Assembly (NCBI RefSeq): GCF_947039875.1
Contig: NZ_CAMRAN010000034.1
Span: 1 to 42,116 of the forward strand
Reading direction: 5' to 3'
Length of the DNA: 42,116 bases
Source of the DNA: an uncultured Photobacterium sp.
GTDB taxonomy: Bacteria; Pseudomonadota; Gammaproteobacteria; Enterobacterales; Vibrionaceae
In this document: piece after piece, positions 24,722 through 33,470 of the stretch
How positions within the stretch are numbered: position 1 is the stretch's first letter
How the letters are laid out: every line of letters starts with the position of its first letter
Made by a program: the position numbers and the translations under genes
The notes under the pieces: generated by a model
Told to the model about the DNA's origin: nothing
The model's input: only the letters and a program-made list of their open reading frames with translations
Database searches by the model: none

Positions 24722-25125
24722 TAGTTTTTCTCCGCCGCCAAAGCAATATTCTTCACCCCTGCACCTTTTGCAGCATCCATCACCTTAACGACCGTACCGT
24801 TATAAGCATGTTCATCAGCTTGAATCACTAATGCGGCATCAGGTTGTTCTGTTAACATGTGCTCAAGTGTTGCTTGCACACGTTCGGCATCAACAACTCG
24901 CTTATCAATATAAATATCATTTGCTGCGGTAATAGCGACAAAAATACCCGCATCTTTTTGGCTAACCACATGGCTTGCTTGCGGGCGATTCACTTCAATC
25001 CCTGATTCACGCACAAAAGAACTAGTAACAATAAAGAAAATCAACATGATGAAAACGATATCTAACATCGAGGTTAAATCTATTTGTGCATCTTCACGCA
25101 CTGACGAGCGACGACTGAGTCTCAT
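24721..25125 (-). CDS. exbD2: ExbD2 biopolymer transport protein
   Basis: A 134-residue protein. The membrane helix contains the key Asp in INLTS-type context, here IDLTSMLDIVFIMLIFFIVT. The periplasmic domain includes GIEVNRPQ and VIQADEHAYNGTVVKVMDAA. It forms, with ExbB2, the proton-driven motor for TonB2. ATGA overlap with exbB2 upstream and a one-base overlap with tonB2 downstream. Confidence 0.95.
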   Translation of the reverse strand: MRLSRRSSVREDAQIDLTSMLDIVFIMLIFFIVTSSFVRESGIEVNRPQASHVVSQKDAGIFVAITAANDIYIDKRVVDAERVQATLEHMLTEQPDAALVIQADEHAYNGTVVKVMDAAKGAGVKNIALAAEKN

Positions 25126-25655
25126 TGCTGACTCCTTAATGATTTTTCTAATTTTAACTCACGCATTTGACACGCTTTTGCCAATCGAGCATGAATAAAC
25201 ATCCCCGCTAGTGCTGCCACCATGCCCGCCATAGTTGGTAATGTCGCCAGTGAAATTCCTGACGCCATTAATCGAGGCTGGCTACTGCCTTGGGTTGCCA
25301 TTACATCAAACACTGAAATCATACCCGTAACCGTGCCAAGTAAACCTAACATGGGACAAATAGCGACTAACACTTTAATAAAATTAAGGTTTTTGTTTAA
25401 TGCTATTTTAGCATCACTCAACCAGCCATCTCGAATTGCATGAGCATACCAAGATTGATGATCAGCACGTGTTGCCCATAATGTTATCCATTGTTGCTGT
25501 TGTTGTGGAAAGTAAAACACAAGGTAAATAACCCGTTCAAACACCAATAACCACAACACCGCAACCACAGCGGCTAACCACCATAAAATCACACCGCCTT
25601 GTGCCATAAAATGCGACAGTGATAACCACCACGTTTGTAATACGCTGCTATCCAT
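25122..25655 (-). CDS. exbB2: ExbB2 proton-channel protein
   Basis: A 177-residue MotA/TolQ/ExbB protein with three membrane segments: one near the N-terminus (VILWWLAAVVAVLWLLVFE), and two in the conserved region around LVAICPMLGLLGTVTGMISV and SGISLATLPTMAGMVAALAG. It forms the pentameric channel that converts proton flow into TonB2 movement. Its start overlaps the ttpC stop by one base. Confidence 0.95.
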   Translation of the reverse strand: MDSSVLQTWWLSLSHFMAQGGVILWWLAAVVAVLWLLVFERVIYLVFYFPQQQQQWITLWATRADHQSWYAHAIRDGWLSDAKIALNKNLNFIKVLVAICPMLGLLGTVTGMISVFDVMATQGSSQPRLMASGISLATLPTMAGMVAALAGMFIHARLAKACQMRELKLEKSLRSQQ

Positions 25656-27022
25656 TAGGCGGCCTGTTCAGTTGTCATGCCAGAATTTTTGATACCGCTT
25701 TGGTCATTTTTCTCGGCTTGTTCCGCCACTAAGCTAATACCTTGTTTTTCAAGGGTCATACGAATATTTTCAGCTTGCGAACTTAAAATGTTATGCGCCA
25801 ATAGCAATGGCATTGCCGCCACTAAGCCAAGAACGGTAGTTACCAATGCCATTGAGATACCGCCCGCCATGACTTTTGGATCGCCATTACCAAACTGAGT
25901 GATCACTTGGAAGGTTTCAATCATACCTGTTACTGTACCTAGCAAACCTAACATCGGCGCTAATGCAGCAAACAGTTTCAGCATTGACAGGCCTTTTTCT
26001 AGCCCTTGTTGTTCATCAACAATCGTTTCTAATAAACGCAATTCTAACGCTTCAACGCTGCGGCTTTGCTCTTTGTTATAAACCGCTAGAATATGACCCA
26101 GTGGATTATTGCCCGGCTTAGAAGGTTGCTTTAGCTGTGCTTTGATTTGTTGACGAATAATGGCTAATTTCACACCACGGAAAATCGCAATACCAGCACC
26201 AATAGCCAGTAGTAATAGAATGATTTTGCCAACCGCACCACCTGCTTGCAGACGATCCATTAATGTCGGTGCCTGTGCTAATTGCTCTAGCATCACCCCA
26301 CGTGAAGGATCGACCACCAGCATGTCATTACCTGTTGATATTAGTTGATCGTAATCAGCCAATGTCGGTGCATGTTCAGGTTGCTGTAAATACGCCATTG
26401 CCACGTGTTGGCTGCCATCCCAATTGAGATAGCCGTTATCACCCACTAAGCCAATACTGCCTAAACGCAATGCCTGAATATCACTTTGCTCACCATCACC
26501 GTTAATGTATGGCACGGTGACTTTCGCAATTTGTCCGCTCGCAACGATCTGATCAGTCATTGCTTGCCATAAACCTTGCAATTGCACCATTGATGGCAAG
26601 ACTTTCGCAGCAACAATCTCATTCACAACGGCGTTATCTTGGCTGTTATCAATCGCGGTTACAGCATGTTGTTGTTCAGCTTGTACTTCTTTGGCGGTTT
26701 GACGTACCACACCAAATAACTCGCCTAAGCTGCCACTTTCTAGCCGTAATTGTTGTTCTAACGTCGCTAAACGTTGTTCATTAGCACTAAAAGTTGTACT
26801 TAATACTTCTGTAGCAGCCTTTAATTTATTACGTTCAGCTAATAACGCATTGTATTGCGCTTTAATATTATGATGAGTGCTATTAAAGCCCGCTTCACGT
26901 TGAACATTATGCTGAGCCTGTTGGCTATGCTCTTGTTGTGCTTGCTTTACTACAGATTCTGCATTTGCGGTCAATGGCAAACTTGCGATACATAATGCGG
27001 CAACTAACGTTTTTAATTTCAT
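25655..27022 (-). CDS. ttpC: TtpC-like protein (large ExbB homologue of TonB2 system)
   Basis: A 455-residue protein: signal peptide (MKLKTLVAALCIASLPLTAN), a long periplasmic coiled-coil region (NALLAERNKLKAATEVLSTT and onwards) and a C-terminal MotA/TolQ/ExbB domain with LFAALAPMLGLLGTVTGMIE and GGISMALVTTVLGLVAAMPL. In Vibrio the same architecture, TtpC, is required in addition to ExbB2/ExbD2 for TonB2-dependent iron uptake. It is encoded one base after the DUF3450 gene and overlaps exbB2. Confidence 0.93.
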   Translation of the reverse strand: MKLKTLVAALCIASLPLTANAESVVKQAQQEHSQQAQHNVQREAGFNSTHHNIKAQYNALLAERNKLKAATEVLSTTFSANEQRLATLEQQLRLESGSLGELFGVVRQTAKEVQAEQQHAVTAIDNSQDNAVVNEIVAAKVLPSMVQLQGLWQAMTDQIVASGQIAKVTVPYINGDGEQSDIQALRLGSIGLVGDNGYLNWDGSQHVAMAYLQQPEHAPTLADYDQLISTGNDMLVVDPSRGVMLEQLAQAPTLMDRLQAGGAVGKIILLLLAIGAGIAIFRGVKLAIIRQQIKAQLKQPSKPGNNPLGHILAVYNKEQSRSVEALELRLLETIVDEQQGLEKGLSMLKLFAALAPMLGLLGTVTGMIETFQVITQFGNGDPKVMAGGISMALVTTVLGLVAAMPLLLAHNILSSQAENIRMTLEKQGISLVAEQAEKNDQSGIKNSGMTTEQAA

Positions 27023-27023
27023 G

Positions 27024-27806
27024 TTATTTACTCTCTACGCTAGTTGATACACCTGAAACAGGTAAGGTAATTAAACTTGGTGCAGCTTGGTTATCAGCAA
27101 TCGCAAATGCTTTATCGATATTTGTCCCCTCACTTGCGTCAACAGGCTGCCATTGTTTCGCGGCTGTATTCCAGCTCCAGTAATGGCTACCATTTAAACT
27201 ACGGGCAACCAAAGCAATGCGACCTAAATGCAACACATTCACTTCGAGGGTTTTGTTATCAGCAAGGGTTATTTTTGCTTGATAAGCAGCAAGCTTGGTG
27301 CCGTAATCCATTTCAATTTGATAAGCTTCTAAAATACGACGGAATTTTTCAGCATCGCTAATATCGGCTTGTGACATCATGGTTTCAAGTTTACCCACTC
27401 GCACCAAACGCGCTTGACGTTTAATCGGCTTATCGTGCTCAACAATGGTCTTCAAGCCATCAATCATTTGGTACATCAATGGCACCACACCTTGACGGGT
27501 TTGCTTAATGTCAGTGATTTGTTGATCAATAGACGTCACTTCTTGCGCTTGATTTTTTACCAATCGCGCAAGGTGATCATGATAAACCGTTAAGTTTTTC
27601 ACTTCTTCTTGCAGCTGTTCCATACTGGCTTTCATTGCTAAGACTGAATCTGCACTTTTGTCTATTTTATTCTGACTCACTGCTGATGCAGTATTAGTAC
27701 TATTTTCAATCGAACGTGCATTATCAAGACTAGAAGCATGCGCTCCAGAAGTAATACTGAGAATAACAATAGCCAGGCTCGTTTTAATAAAATTCATAAT
27801 ATTCAA
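27024..27806 (-). CDS. DUF3450 coiled-coil periplasmic protein
   Basis: A 260-residue exported protein (signal MNIMNFIKTSLAIVILSITS, cut near AHA). The mature N-terminal half is a coiled coil (SMEQLQEEVKNLTVYHDHLA, followed by VTSIDQQITDIKQTR). The second half has PLMYQMIDGLKTIVEHDKPI and a conserved LGRIALVARSLNGSHYWSWN, the DUF3450 pattern. DUF3450 genes are typically first in TonB2/TtpC operons. It probably acts as a periplasmic partner of TtpC. The promoter should lie in the 173-bp gap before it, which also contains an inverted repeat CTATAAAC/GTTTATAG (27880-27887 with 27908-27915). Confidence 0.88.
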   Translation of the reverse strand: MNIMNFIKTSLAIVILSITSGAHASSLDNARSIENSTNTASAVSQNKIDKSADSVLAMKASMEQLQEEVKNLTVYHDHLARLVKNQAQEVTSIDQQITDIKQTRQGVVPLMYQMIDGLKTIVEHDKPIKRQARLVRVGKLETMMSQADISDAEKFRRILEAYQIEMDYGTKLAAYQAKITLADNKTLEVNVLHLGRIALVARSLNGSHYWSWNTAAKQWQPVDASEGTNIDKAFAIADNQAAPSLITLPVSGVSTSVESK

Positions 27807-27979
27807 TCAATCGTTATCTGTAATAACCAAAAAACAAAAAAGTGGTGTTAAAAATAAAAAGCACCGCAAAGTTGGCGAACTATAAACAATAACTATTATG
27901 ATTAACAGTTTATAGACCACCACATTCAGATCGCAACAAGGGGAAGTTAAGACTCCCCCTTAAATATTCAACTTACTTA

Positions 27980-30055
27980 TTAATACTTAAACTCAATGGT
28001 TGCCATAAAGTTACGCCCTTCACCCAGGGTTACACCTGTTGCGCCCACATAGTCTTTGCTGGTTGAACCGCCACCCGCCATATAATCAGTATCAAATAAA
28101 TTCTCTACATTTACACGACCAATGATATCCAATTTATCGTCATATTTATAAGTATGAGCGACACCCACATCAACACGGGTATAACCATCTTTCTTAAAGG
28201 TATTCGCCGCATCACCAAAACGTGAGCCTTCGTAGATAACGCCTAGGTTTACATCCGTCGCAGGTGTTACGTTATAGGTTGACCACACACTTGCTGCAAA
28301 CTCAGGCACATCAACAGGACGATTACCTTCATAATTCTGATCTTTAGTGTATTCCGCATCAAGGTACATAGCAGAAGCATTCATGCTTAGTTTATCAGTA
28401 ATGTTACCTTGTAACGCAAACTCGACACCATTATGTACCCGTTCACCCGCTTGAGTTAGTGTTTGATTATTATCAGGTCCAACAGCAATCTTTGAATTTT
28501 CTTGCGTAATATTAAATACTGCCGCTGTTGCAAATAAACGTTTATTTAATAATTCCCACTTGGTGCCAAGCTCATATTGCTTACCACGTAACGGATCAAG
28601 GTTATCTCCCGCATTGGTGTAATCAGAAGACACCACACCTTGAGGCTCAAAACTTTCAGAATAAGCTAAGTAAATAGAGCCATTCTCTGCAGGGTGATAA
28701 ATTGCCGCTAATTTAGGTGATACTGCTTCTTCAGCAATGCCACTCTTCACTTGGCGATCAAAACGGATGCCAGCCAGCACTTGCCAGTTATCATTCAAGG
28801 TGATCATATCTTGCGCATAGAAACCCCATGCATCATATGAAGAATTAGACACTTTTGGGTCTTTATTTGAATATACTGGTGTAGGTGTTGTTTGACCTGG
28901 CTTAACATCGACTGAATCAAATGAACGCTGGAAACGGTCGTAGCTATAACCTAACCAGTTCGCACCAACTAATAGCTGATGTTGCATGCCTAGCGTATCA
29001 AACTCACCCACAAAATCGGTGTAAGCGGTTTTAAATGCCCATTCATCATGGCGATCACTACCACCTTGTTTAATGGTGCCATTTTCTTCAAAATTACTAA
29101 AACTAGGGTAACTTTCTTTATCGTTACGAACAAAATCTTGGTAATTAAAACCAGTATTCAATGCCCATGTATCATTCAATTGCGCTTTAACATCAAAGCC
29201 AACATTCTGTACATCATTATCAATTTCAGACCATTGTGCGTCCCACACATGATCACGGCCCATAACTGGCTTACCATCGACAATATAAGCGCCTGAATCC
29301 ACACTGCCCTTATCTTGAGTACGATCATAATGCAGTGACACCGTCACGTTATCGTTAACATCATAATCAAGGAACATACCGCCAACAAAGCGATCTGTTG
29401 ATGGCGTTGAACCATCACTGAACTTACGCCATGAGTCGTAGTCTTCTTTCGCTAATACCACGCGTCCACGTAATGTTTGATCAGCATTTAGCGAACCACT
29501 GACATCTAACACACTACGGGTATGATTATTGGAACCCACATCTTGGCTGAAATTCATTTGCGTGTCGTAAGTGGGCTTTTTAGATACCATGTTAACCAAG
29601 CCACCGGGTGCTGATTGCCCATAAAGCAAACCTGCAGGGCCTTTCATCACTTCAACACGCTCTAATAACTCAACCGGTTGGCGGTAATGCGACCAATGCT
29701 GGTGGCCATCACGTAAGAAACCACTACTACTGCCGAGTTCAAAACCACGTAAAGAAAAACGCTCACGGTTACGACTGGTGCCACCCGCTGAAATACTTGC
29801 GTCATTCTGTAAAACTTCACCTAAGGTACTTGCACGTTGCTCATCAATTAACTTCTCATCGATAACGGCAACTTGTCCTGGAGTTTCTAGCTGAGTCATC
29901 TCCATTCGCATTGCAGTCGAATTCGTGTCAGCCTTATAGCCATAATCACGCCCGGTGACCACCATATGCTCATCGGTATCTGTGATTTCTGCATGAGCAA
30001 TCGGCGCTGATAATACTGCACCAATCAATAGTGTTAGCTGACTTTTAGAAAACAT
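27980..30055 (-). CDS. TonB-dependent siderophore-type outer-membrane receptor
   Basis: A 691-residue receptor. Signal peptide to about residue 22 (IAHA), then a TonB box-like EHMVVTG (residues 29-35), a plug domain with LGEVLQNDASISAGGTSRNR, then FSLRGFELG and RVEVMKGPAGLLYGQSAPGG followed by LVNMVSKKP, and a 22-strand barrel ending in MATIEFKY with a terminal aromatic residue. The plug motifs place it in the TonB-dependent siderophore receptor group (FhuA/FpvA-like). It has no extra signalling domain, so it is a plain transducer client. Fur-like sites lie upstream, and its energy source is presumably the TonB2 system encoded downstream. No siderophore synthesis genes are present, so it may take up a foreign siderophore; the ligand is unknown. 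GGAGATAACGGAAT precedes the ATG. Confidence 0.93.
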   Translation of the reverse strand: MFSKSQLTLLIGAVLSAPIAHAEITDTDEHMVVTGRDYGYKADTNSTAMRMEMTQLETPGQVAVIDEKLIDEQRASTLGEVLQNDASISAGGTSRNRERFSLRGFELGSSSGFLRDGHQHWSHYRQPVELLERVEVMKGPAGLLYGQSAPGGLVNMVSKKPTYDTQMNFSQDVGSNNHTRSVLDVSGSLNADQTLRGRVVLAKEDYDSWRKFSDGSTPSTDRFVGGMFLDYDVNDNVTVSLHYDRTQDKGSVDSGAYIVDGKPVMGRDHVWDAQWSEIDNDVQNVGFDVKAQLNDTWALNTGFNYQDFVRNDKESYPSFSNFEENGTIKQGGSDRHDEWAFKTAYTDFVGEFDTLGMQHQLLVGANWLGYSYDRFQRSFDSVDVKPGQTTPTPVYSNKDPKVSNSSYDAWGFYAQDMITLNDNWQVLAGIRFDRQVKSGIAEEAVSPKLAAIYHPAENGSIYLAYSESFEPQGVVSSDYTNAGDNLDPLRGKQYELGTKWELLNKRLFATAAVFNITQENSKIAVGPDNNQTLTQAGERVHNGVEFALQGNITDKLSMNASAMYLDAEYTKDQNYEGNRPVDVPEFAASVWSTYNVTPATDVNLGVIYEGSRFGDAANTFKKDGYTRVDVGVAHTYKYDDKLDIIGRVNVENLFDTDYMAGGGSTSKDYVGATGVTLGEGRNFMATIEFKY

Positions 30056-30249
30056 ATTCCGTTATCTCCAATTACCGTATCTTTGAGAATAAAACCAATG
30101 TAGATGGGTGTTCTTCATTACTGCATCTTGAGAAACTAACAACAGCTAGCTTTTGAAGATACTCAGTATCTGAACCTACCCACCTTTAAGGTGATTTGAT
30201 TGCTTGGCATCTGTGCCACTGCAGCCAGACCGCAAACAGGAATATAAGT
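30056..30249 (-). promoter_or_regulatory. Structured leader of the TonB-dependent receptor gene
   Basis: Between the Fur-like site and the receptor start lies about 190 nt with several small hairpins on the transcribed strand: TGGCACAGATGCCA, CACCTTAAAGGTG and GATACTGAGTATC, plus the palindrome AGCTAGCT. No known riboswitch core, such as the cobalamin B12 box, was found. It may be an undescribed regulatory leader, or simply a long untranslated region. Confidence 0.4.
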
Positions 30250-30338
30250 GATAACCATTACCATTTGCATTAAATTTACATTCTTTGCATTCGTAAATTT
30301 TTTGTCAACAAATACAACTGATAATCAATTCGTTATCA
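30250..30338 (-). promoter_or_regulatory. Fur-like operators upstream of the receptor
   Basis: GATAACCATTACCATTTGC at 30250-30268 matches the Fur consensus at 13 of 19 places. A second imperfect palindrome, TGATAATCAATTCGTTATCA at 30319-30338, has matching TGATAA/TTATCA arms but non-standard spacing. Together they suggest iron repression of the receptor gene. Confidence 0.55.
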
Positions 30339-30483
30339 ATAATTACAATCTATTCTCAAATTAGAAAGGATTGCGCGCCCTAGAACACACAATTATTCCG
30401 TACTCAATACTGTTTTTTCGAAGACATTCAGAACAAACGGGCGTATAATTCGGCCGTTTTTATTGATTTCTGCGGTATTAAAA
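30339..30483 (+). promoter_or_regulatory. Promoter of the 30484 gene
   Basis: A perfect -10 TATAAT at 30444-30449 is preceded at 17 bp by AAGACA (30421-30426, four of six to TTGACA). Transcription should begin near 30456, which leaves room for a start at GTG 30484 but not at TTG 30463. Confidence 0.6.
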
Positions 30484-30915
30484 GTGACTCAATTAAGTCT
30501 TGAAGCTATTCACCAACAACTAGAAGAACGCAATTTTATTGCCGAGAAAGTCCGTATTGTAACGGTAGAGGCAATGGATCCTGAGGTATTAGCGACCTGT
30601 ACAACCACTGAAGATGAAACATTCTATAACAGTTATATGAATGTGATTTACTGTCGTGGTGATCGCTATGTTTTAGGTTATCGCTGTAATGAAGCAACAA
30701 TCATTGACCAAGCGATTATTTTTAAAGATGGTAAGTATTACGATCCTACTTTACAAGCAAATGGCGAAGGTGAATTTGTCCCTTACCCTTTTGCTGTCTT
30801 AGCGGAATTTAAAGTCTTTGACATGATGACACATGCTAAAAACAATAAAGACTTCCCGCCAGATGTAGACTTCTTATTTACACGTAAGAAGCACTTCAAA
30901 AACGTTATTCGATAG
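30484..30915 (+). CDS. Conserved-looking hypothetical protein, cytoplasmic
   Basis: I choose a GTG start (30484), giving 143 residues beginning (M)TQLSLEAIHQQLEERNFIAE, because a strong -10 box at 30444-30449 would leave an upstream TTG (30463) almost without a leader. The protein has no signal peptide or membrane segment. The middle reads NVIYCRGDRYVLGYRCNEAT and the end is basic (FTRKKHFKNVIR). I do not recognise a family. Composition and codon use look like a real gene, and it has its own promoter and a strong terminator (30924-30954). It lies between the receptor gene and the CRISPR array, divergent from the former. No link to CRISPR immunity can be shown. Confidence 0.75.
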   Translation: MTQLSLEAIHQQLEERNFIAEKVRIVTVEAMDPEVLATCTTTEDETFYNSYMNVIYCRGDRYVLGYRCNEATIIDQAIIFKDGKYYDPTLQANGEGEFVPYPFAVLAEFKVFDMMTHAKNNKDFPPDVDFLFTRKKHFKNVIR

Positions 30916-30923
30916 CGATATCT

Positions 30924-30954
30924 ATACCCGTTATTAAGCTTTAATGGCGGGTAT
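30924..30954 (+). terminator. Terminator of the 30484 gene
   Basis: A long hairpin: ATACCCG (30924-30930) pairs with CGGGTAT (30948-30954), extended inside by two G-T pairs and ATTAA/TTAAT. TTCTTC follows. Confidence 0.75.
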
Positions 30955-31158
30955 TTCTTCTCTAGCCGACCCAATCTATAAAATTAGCATAATTTGTCAC
31001 ATCCCTTCCCCTTTATATAATGGCATAACCTGTTTCAAACTTGATACGCCATAAGCAAATAAACCCATAAACTATCCATTCAGCCTATCAAACACTTGAG
31101 AATAACCATAATAAATGTACTATTTTAATATACACCGTTTTATATTGGACATCAGTAT

Positions 31159-31338
31159 ATGGATCAGGCAAAAGGATTAAGAAACTACTTTGTAGACAAT
31201 AAACGTCAGCATATTTTTATACAGCAAGAGCACGTTCGACAATTAATCATTCAAAAACAAGACAAAGCTAAAATCACAGCCAGTCTCATTGAATTAGAAA
31301 AAGCGTGGATCGAATTTGAACATGAGAATAATCAGTAA
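31159..31338 (+). CDS. Small hypothetical protein (59 aa)
   Basis: An ATG at 31159 opens a 59-residue frame that begins MDQAKGLRNYFVDNKRQHIF and ends EKAWIEFEHENNQ. The product is polar, mostly helical and soluble, with no signal peptide. A promoter-like TTGAGA (31096-31101), 16-bp spacer and TACTAT (31118-31123) precede it, GGA lies about ten bases before the start, and a strong hairpin (31357-31386) follows. These surroundings support a real small gene. Family and role are unknown. It is the last gene before the distal end of CRISPR array 1. Confidence 0.6.
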   Translation: MDQAKGLRNYFVDNKRQHIFIQQEHVRQLIIQKQDKAKITASLIELEKAWIEFEHENNQ

Positions 31339-31356
31339 ACAGCATGTAACTAACAA

Positions 31357-31386
31357 CATAAAGTCCAGCGAATGGTGGACTTTATG
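31357..31386 (+). terminator. Hairpin after the 59-aa gene
   Basis: A perfect 11-bp stem CATAAAGTCCA/TGGACTTTATG with an 8-base loop, 19 bp after the stop codon. The T-run after it is weak, so termination strength is uncertain. Confidence 0.6.
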
Positions 31387-31461
31387 GTTAACCTTTTGAT
31401 GTAAATCTAACCGCTTCAAACATCCCTATTCAATCTATCATTATCGTTGTGCCCTTCCTAT

Positions 31462-33291
31462 TTAATAGTCTACCAGTACGGTAGTTAACATTTACAAGCT
31501 CAAAGCCAAGCGCATTGAATGTTATTAAGCTGCCTGTGCGGCAGTGAACAAGCTGTAATAGCTGGCTCACAAGCGACAGGGTTTCTAAGCTGCCTGTGCG
31601 GCAGTGAACGAATTCATAAGCATATCCATTGTGATAGGAACTTTCTAAGCTGCCTGTGCGGCAGTGAACGCTTTCGGTTAGTGATCTATCAATAAGCTCC
31701 GTTTCTAAGCTGCCTGTGCGGCAGTGAACATCAATAGATGATAGATCAATACCTATTATCATTTCTAAGCTGCCTGTGCGGCAGTGAACATAGATCATAA
31801 AAATATTATGTATCTATATCTTTTCTAAGCTGCCTGTGCGGCAGTGAACCTCTCAAGATCGCACGATGTCCCAAAATGCTGTTTCTAAGCTGCCTGTGCG
31901 GCAGTGAACATGATTCCTGTGTTGCACTGACTCAAAGTGATTTTCTAAGCTGCCTGTGCGGCAGTGAACAGCACAACACATATTAACAGCTTGTAATCTG
32001 TTTTCTAAGCTGCCTGTGCGGCAGTGAACCTGATCTTGTTGTCGATGCGGATCATTATCACTTTCTAAGCTGCCTGTGCGGCAGTGAACCTTGATGGTCG
32101 CGGGGCCTCAAGTTCTATCATTTTCTAAGCTGCCTGTGCGGCAGTGAACCCGGATTTTGGGTGTTGCTAATATTAAAGTCATTTCTAAGCTGCCTGTGCG
32201 GCAGTGAACTTACCGGGTGTTCTAGTTGTATCTGATGGTACTTTCTAAGCTGCCTGTGCGGCAGTGAACGACAGTCTGCACTAAATTATTTCCGCCAGCT
32301 TTTTCTAAGCTGCCTGTGCGGCAGTGAACATAGAACAAAGTTAAATTCTATGTCCTGAACATTTCTAAGCTGCCTGTGCGGCAGTGAACTTATTGATGGG
32401 CTTGAGGTTGATCACATTAACTTTCTAAGCTGCCTGTGCGGCAGTGAACGTTGCAATTACTTGATCGACGAGACCAGCTTTTTTCTAAGCTGCCTGTGCG
32501 GCAGTGAACTCTGCATCAGTGGCCGCCTTAGAATCTGGTGTTTTCTAAGCTGCCTGTGCGGCAGTGAACCTAATAACGATGATAATGACTTGATTGTTGA
32601 GTTTCTAAGCTGCCTGTGCGGCAGTGAACATAGCGGCTTTTGATGTTGGGGGAATATCATATTTCTAAGCTGCCTGTGCGGCAGTGAACGCCAAGATATA
32701 AATTTCAAAGCGTGGATGAATTTTCTAAGCTGCCTGTGCGGCAGTGAACATTAACACATACCGAGAGAGATAACGTATCCTTTTCTAAGCTGCCTGTGCG
32801 GCAGTGAACGGTGATCTGCTTCAGGCGACTAGTGATGTTTCTTTCTAAGCTGCCTGTGCGGCAGTGAACGTTTAGACATTGGTAAACCGTTTAGTGGTGT
32901 TTTTCTAAGCTGCCTGTGCGGCAGTGAACTGAGCGACCAATAAAAGGATTTGCTTTGGATATTTCTAAGCTGCCTGTGCGGCAGTGAACTTTATAATGGC
33001 GTTATACCAAAGTGCCATGAATTTCTAAGCTGCCTGTGCGGCAGTGAACTATGACCCTCGCGCTGCATTGGAGTATGGAGCATTTCTAAGCTGCCTGTGC
33101 GGCAGTGAACAATACGGCACACAATTAGTCGTTGATTTAAGGGTTTCTAAGCTGCCTGTGCGGCAGTGAACGTCTATTATCCTCGGTTTTGCCAGGGCCT
33201 ATTTTTCTAAGCTGCCTGTGCGGCAGTGAACTTTATGACTAAGATGTTAGTTAACTTCGTGCATTTCTAAGCTGCCTGTGCGGCAGTGAAC
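31462..33291 (-). CRISPR. CRISPR array 1, type I-F, 31 repeats and 30 spacers
   Basis: The 28-bp repeat starts GTTCACTGCCGCACAGGCAG and ends CTTAGAAA when read on the minus strand, which is the I-F consensus and gives the stem CTGCC/GGCAG cut by Csy4. Twenty-nine repeats, from 31582 to 33291, look identical. The one at 31522-31549 differs at two bases near its 3-prime end, and the last (31462-31489) is clearly degenerate. Spacing is 60 bp, i.e. 32-bp spacers, except two 33-bp spacers at 33050-33082 and 33111-33143. Degeneration at the 31462 end and the leader at the other end show that transcription runs on the minus strand from about 33292 downwards, in the same direction as the cas genes. 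The newest spacer should be 33232-33263. The open frames that cross the array are artefacts of the repeats. Confidence 0.98.
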
Positions 33292-33362
33292 TGAAGCTTA
33301 GCTATAATAAGCGATTGTTTAGTTTAAATAAAACCCAAAAAACCTCTTTTACCCCTTTTTTA
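33292..33362 (-). promoter_or_regulatory. Leader of CRISPR array 1
   Basis: The 71 bp next to the first repeat match the leader of array 2 position by position: TAAAAAAGGG at the far end, CAATC then CTTAT in the middle and CTTCA directly before the repeat. It should carry the array promoter and the integration signals used by Cas1-Cas2/3. A sequence that fits the IHF consensus (AATCAATAACTTA on the minus strand, 33374-33386) lies just outside. Confidence 0.8.
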
Positions 33363-33416
33363 TTTTACACTTGTAAGTTATTGATTTTAAATAAAACTAA
33401 TAAAGACTAAAAAAAA

Positions 33417-33442
33417 GGGTTAAATGAATACTCATCTAACCC
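33417..33442 (-). terminator. Terminator of the cas operon
   Basis: On the minus strand GGGTTA (33437-33442) pairs with TAACCC (33417-33422), with further ATG/CAT pairing inside, and a run of eight T follows. It lies 29 bp after the csy4 stop, so array 1 is probably transcribed from its own leader and not by read-through. Confidence 0.8.
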
Positions 33443-33470
33443 ATTATTGCTATTACGATTAAAACAGCAC

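Noticed and set aside
27938..27961. Terminator after the TonB-dependent receptor gene
   Set aside because: AAGGGG/CCCCTT can pair, but no T-run follows on the minus strand, so a terminator could not be supported.
30056..30249. Cobalamin riboswitch before the TonB-dependent receptor
   Set aside because: The short TGGCACAGATGCC hairpin was suggestive, but the conserved B12 box and core were not found, and the receptor is siderophore-type rather than BtuB-like.
31430..32708. Open frames with repeated VHCRTGSLE or LPHRQLR peptides across array 1
   Set aside because: They are translations of the CRISPR repeats; the 60-bp period keeps frames open. They are not genes.
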